Source of the DNA: Pocillopora verrucosa
Lineage: Eukaryota; Cnidaria; Anthozoa; Scleractinia; Pocilloporidae
Length of the DNA stretch: 64,000 nucleotides
Direction of reading: 5' to 3'
Assembly: GCF_036669915.1 (NCBI RefSeq)
Contig: NC_089313.1
Location: 709,085-773,084, forward strand
The stretch's first letter is position 1. Each line of letters opens with the position of its first letter. The notes under the pieces are model-generated. The model had not been told where the DNA came from. It did no database searches and saw only the letters and a program-made list of their open reading frames with translations. The position numbers and the translations under genes are program-made. Below, piece by piece: positions 61,001 to 64,000 of the stretch.

Positions 61001-61226
61001 GAAACACTCAACTGGAAAAGGCCGGATTGTCGAGGTACGACATTTTTATGCCGCGGGGCCAAACACTGCACTCGCTTGGTTCTATTCCATATTTGTGCTG
61101 TAACTCGGATTAAATAAGAATTTCCCCTTATTTGTCTGTCATTTTTGAATATTAATGTTTTTGTGTCTCCAGTTTTAGCTAACGTGCGGTTTATCTTTAT
61201 TTTACTTCGTTTGTTCAGCTGTGATC
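58085..61226. other. Spacer between Mondo start and TRP channel end
   Basis: No confident gene. Two minus-strand pieces look exon-like. At 60013-60047, ATG plus 11 codons runs into a GTAAG donor. Near 59205-59370 there is a hydrophobic frame (IGYSVAVSFLSVLRHMAILT) with a GTAAG donor at its end. Their phases do not join simply. The Mondo promoter should lie near 58085-58500. Confidence 0.35.
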
Positions 61227-64000
61227 TTATTCGTCTCTTTGCTGTTTACGAGCTGTAGCGCGCGTAGTCAACACCCGCACACTGGGCAACTCATTCGCAT
61301 CGCCTCCAATGTCATCGGTCAGTGGCAATCCTTGGTAATCCCCGTGATCAACTTCGTCATCACTCGGAAAGCTATGCTGCCGTCGATGCCGTTTTCGGTG
61401 CGAACGATTACTCGCTGACCTTTTCGAAGGATTTCGAGCCTCGTTTGGGGAGTGGCGTTCAGGAATTTGAGTTTGATCGTGAAGAGATCGGACAGAGGGT
61501 AGCGACGGTACTGACCCTCGCTCCAAAACACGAATCAACAAAGCCTTCATCTCTGCTACTTCGTTTCTCATCTCTTTCACAGTCTGCTCATGTCGGTTGG
61601 AAACTTCTGCGAGGTCAGATCGCAAGCTTGATACAAGAAGAACAGAACAAAGAAAACGAATTAGTCATATACAACAGAGACATGATTAACCAGTTAACTC
61701 CCAAGATCTGATTGTTAATTATCCCCTCTAGCTGCTATATATTTCCTTGTAAAATAGTTTCAAGAATCTGGCGTAAAATCAAAATATCAACATCTATCTG
61801 ATAAGTTTGAGTAATCTCGTCATCTGTTTGCTGGGTAATGTATGGGTATAATAGGGAGAAGTTACATGTGAATCGATATCACTCCTGAGATTTAAGGGTT
61901 CAAGATATAGCCGATTAATAAACATCATCAGCAGAAGCCTTCCTGTTGGATTTCGACGAAACAAATCTTTAGGACATTCTTCATATCCTTCGACAGAATG
62001 TGACCGCCCAGCCCAAATGGACTATGGAATACTTCGTGAGCTACTTTACGCTACAGAAACAAGTGTAACATTTTTAAGTTGAAATTTCTTTTTGGTAAGT
62101 AACGGATGAAAAACACTACTTTCGTTGCTAAACATTACTCGAGGACTGTTTCAAAGTTGATACTGTCTTAAAATTTAGAAGTATAAGCCACCTATGTAAT
62201 GTTCAAATGCATTTTTCCCCAAAGTACTTTTCTGCCAGTCAGTGACTTCCCAAACAATAAAAGTATGTTATCCTTTACCGTTCAATCTCTCGTTTGGTGC
62301 TTTTATCTGCCGTCTTTCCTGATCCGTTGCGGTTCATCGGTTGTAGCATTTCGAACACTTCATCAACCACGTCTTTGATTTGATGCGTCATTCGTTCCAA
62401 CTCACCAGAACCAGGCTGGGTGGAGTCATCATCATAATACATTTCCTAATGAGTAAATATATTTTAAACAGATAAGAATGAGTGTTATTATAAAATCATT
62501 AAAAGTAACAAAAGGTATTAGATAGAAAAAGTAAAAAACGGCTTCATTTGAAGGGGAATAATCAACTGCAGCGACATTGGATTCAAGTTAAAAGAATAGG
62601 GCTGAAGGCCCGAAGAGCGCGGAAGAGAGCAAAAGAGAGCGAACGAGCGCGGAAAGCCCTATTCTGATCTAACGGACTTCCATGCAGACTTACACGTACA
62701 CCACCTGAGTGAGTTTTTTGGTAACTCTGACAATTCCCATTCAGGTTACAGTTGAGCTGAACCAAAACTCTCACATCTTAATTATTCCTACTTCAACGGA
62801 GAATACAGCGCATGTGAGCTATCTAGACAAGTGCGCGTCCATGCATGGACGCCAACTCCGGTGCGAATTTGTATAAGATTCTTAGTTCTCCCTGCGCTTC
62901 CTTATAAATCATTTTATACTTTCAAAACAATCTTTAACATATTTGTAAACACCAATATTATTAAACATGCGTAAATCTCTCTTTGGCGTCAAAATAAGGC
63001 TTGATAAAATGGAATGTCTTCATTACTCTAGTCTTTGGACCGTACAAAGCCTGCGAATGAGACTAACTTTGGAAGAAGATGATCTTTATGTCTCACCTCA
63101 GGAGAGAATCTCTCATGAATCAGTCTCCTGTATCTTTCCCGAGTCTTGTCTCCCATATTCTCTTCCATAGTCAGTATGGTGCTTGCGCGCTGCATGGCTG
63201 CGTTCGCTTTGGCGTTGTCATAAACACGCTGAAACGTGTCCGACATCAGCGCAATGAAAAGATTTATCATCACAATAGCTGACACTGCTAGGTAAGTTCC
63301 GCAGAGAATCTGCGCCATTAACCGGTCTACCACGAGCAGGGAATCCCAGGGGTAATTCCCTACAACTGTCAACTGCCACACGGAATACATAAGATCGTTA
63401 AAGTTCTCCCATCCGTCACCGTCCAACCCGTTGGCTCTCATAACTGCAGCGTTCTCTGCGCCTCCGAATGTCATCCAAAACGCACAGACATAAGGTACAT
63501 ATAATATAAAATAAAGGAAGCCAAACTTAAGAGTATCATCAATGATATGTCCGATCATAACAATGAACGGTCCCAGTGAAATGAAAGCGCGGAAAACTTT
63601 CATCAGTCGAAGCCAGATGAAAATCAGTGCAATAGCGAACACTTTTGGATGAAGGGAGCGAGCTACATCGCTGGCTAACACAACAGCAAAAATACGAGTC
63701 ACAATTATTCCCAGAATCCAGCCGTATGTCACCCAATCAAAGTAATTCCAAGCGTCATTAAAGTAAGAAATTCCTGAATCTAAGATGTCGTTGCGTTCCA
63801 TTTCAAGGTACTTTCTCTCTTCTGGCCAACGCGGATGAGAAAACTGTAGGTCTTTCTCGAGCTCATCGATCCTCCATCTTTTCCAGTTTCGGTGCGACTT
63901 CTTCGAAGCACTAATCTCCTGAAACTCCAGGCAAATAAAGTAAAGAGTCATGCAACAAGCTAAACTCTCCAGAACAATTCGCCATATATAATCTCTGGGA
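61227..64000 (-). CDS. TRP-superfamily cation channel, C-terminal part (5' cut by window)
   Basis: Three minus-strand exons: about 63046 to beyond 63951 (the open frame continues towards the window edge), 62279-62445 and 61227-61626 (stop). The first holds the last transmembrane helices of an ion-transport domain: YFDWVTYGWILGIIV, then IWLRLMKVFRAFISLG, then FGFLYFILYVPYVCAFWMTF. The pore region VWQLTVVGNYPWDSLL and a final helix with INLFIALMSDTFQRVYDNAK follow. The next exons give an acidic coiled coil (ELERMTHQIKDVVDEVFEML), a predicted helix RHEQTVKEMRNEVAEMKALL and a basic S/R/H-rich tail. The pattern is that of TRP-type channels with a cytosolic C-terminal coiled coil. The subfamily cannot be set without the N-terminus. 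The donor at 63046 is chosen because it keeps phase with the next exon. Confidence 0.8.
61687..61911. mobile_element. Dispersed inverted-repeat element, copy F
   Basis: Starts TTAACTCCCAAGATCTGATT and ends CACTCCTGAGATTTAAGGGTT, an imperfect terminal inverted pair. It contains CATCTGTTTGCTGGGTAATG. Non-coding, in a TRP-channel intron. It is a relative of the element group at 11452/16805/41401/52068. Confidence 0.6.

Overview
The window looks like nuclear DNA of an anthozoan cnidarian, most likely a stony coral. It is AT-rich. Genes have many short exons with GT/AG introns, and animal-only genes (ERCC6L, GLT1D1, a Mondo/MLXIP factor, an IRG GTPase) sit beside lineage-expanded intronless GPCRs. 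Inverted-repeat elements, Penelope-like remnants and a CR1/Jockey-type LINE are scattered throughout. The species call is inference. All exon boundaries were read by eye from splice sites, reading phase and family conservation, with no transcript data.

Layout. 1-6.8 kb: 3' half of ERCC6L/PICH (+), with a large 50-bp minisatellite in one intron. 7.7-14.9 kb: GLT1D1, a GT4-like glycosyltransferase (-), complete except for one unplaced small exon. 15.1-24.7 kb: a cluster of CENP-V/GFA-type zinc proteins. One is on + and head-to-head with GLT1D1 across about 223 bp. Two are intact on -, one is a - copy killed by a LINE insertion plus a frameshift, and one is a decayed relic third exon. 27-30.4 kb: two divergent intronless GPCR paralogues. 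33-36.2 kb: a two-exon immunity-related (p47-type) GTPase with recombinase-type repeat fragments around and inside it. 39-40.2 kb: a third GPCR (-). 44.5-58.1 kb: a 21-exon Mondo (MLXIP/MLXIPL-type) transcription factor (-). Its exon phases sum to an uninterrupted 1288 codons. 61.2-64 kb: the 3' end of a TRP-superfamily cation channel (-), cut by the window edge.

The genes do not form an operon-like unit. Local structure is tandem and inverted duplication (CENP-V-like, GPCR), one likely bidirectional promoter, and introns used as landing sites by mobile elements. No new multi-gene system can be proven. The best candidates for something undescribed are the GPCR family in which the DRY arginine is glutamine in all three members, the Mondo factor with three spaced copies of an AMPK/SIK-like phosphosite, and a long near-perfect hairpin in Mondo intron 1.
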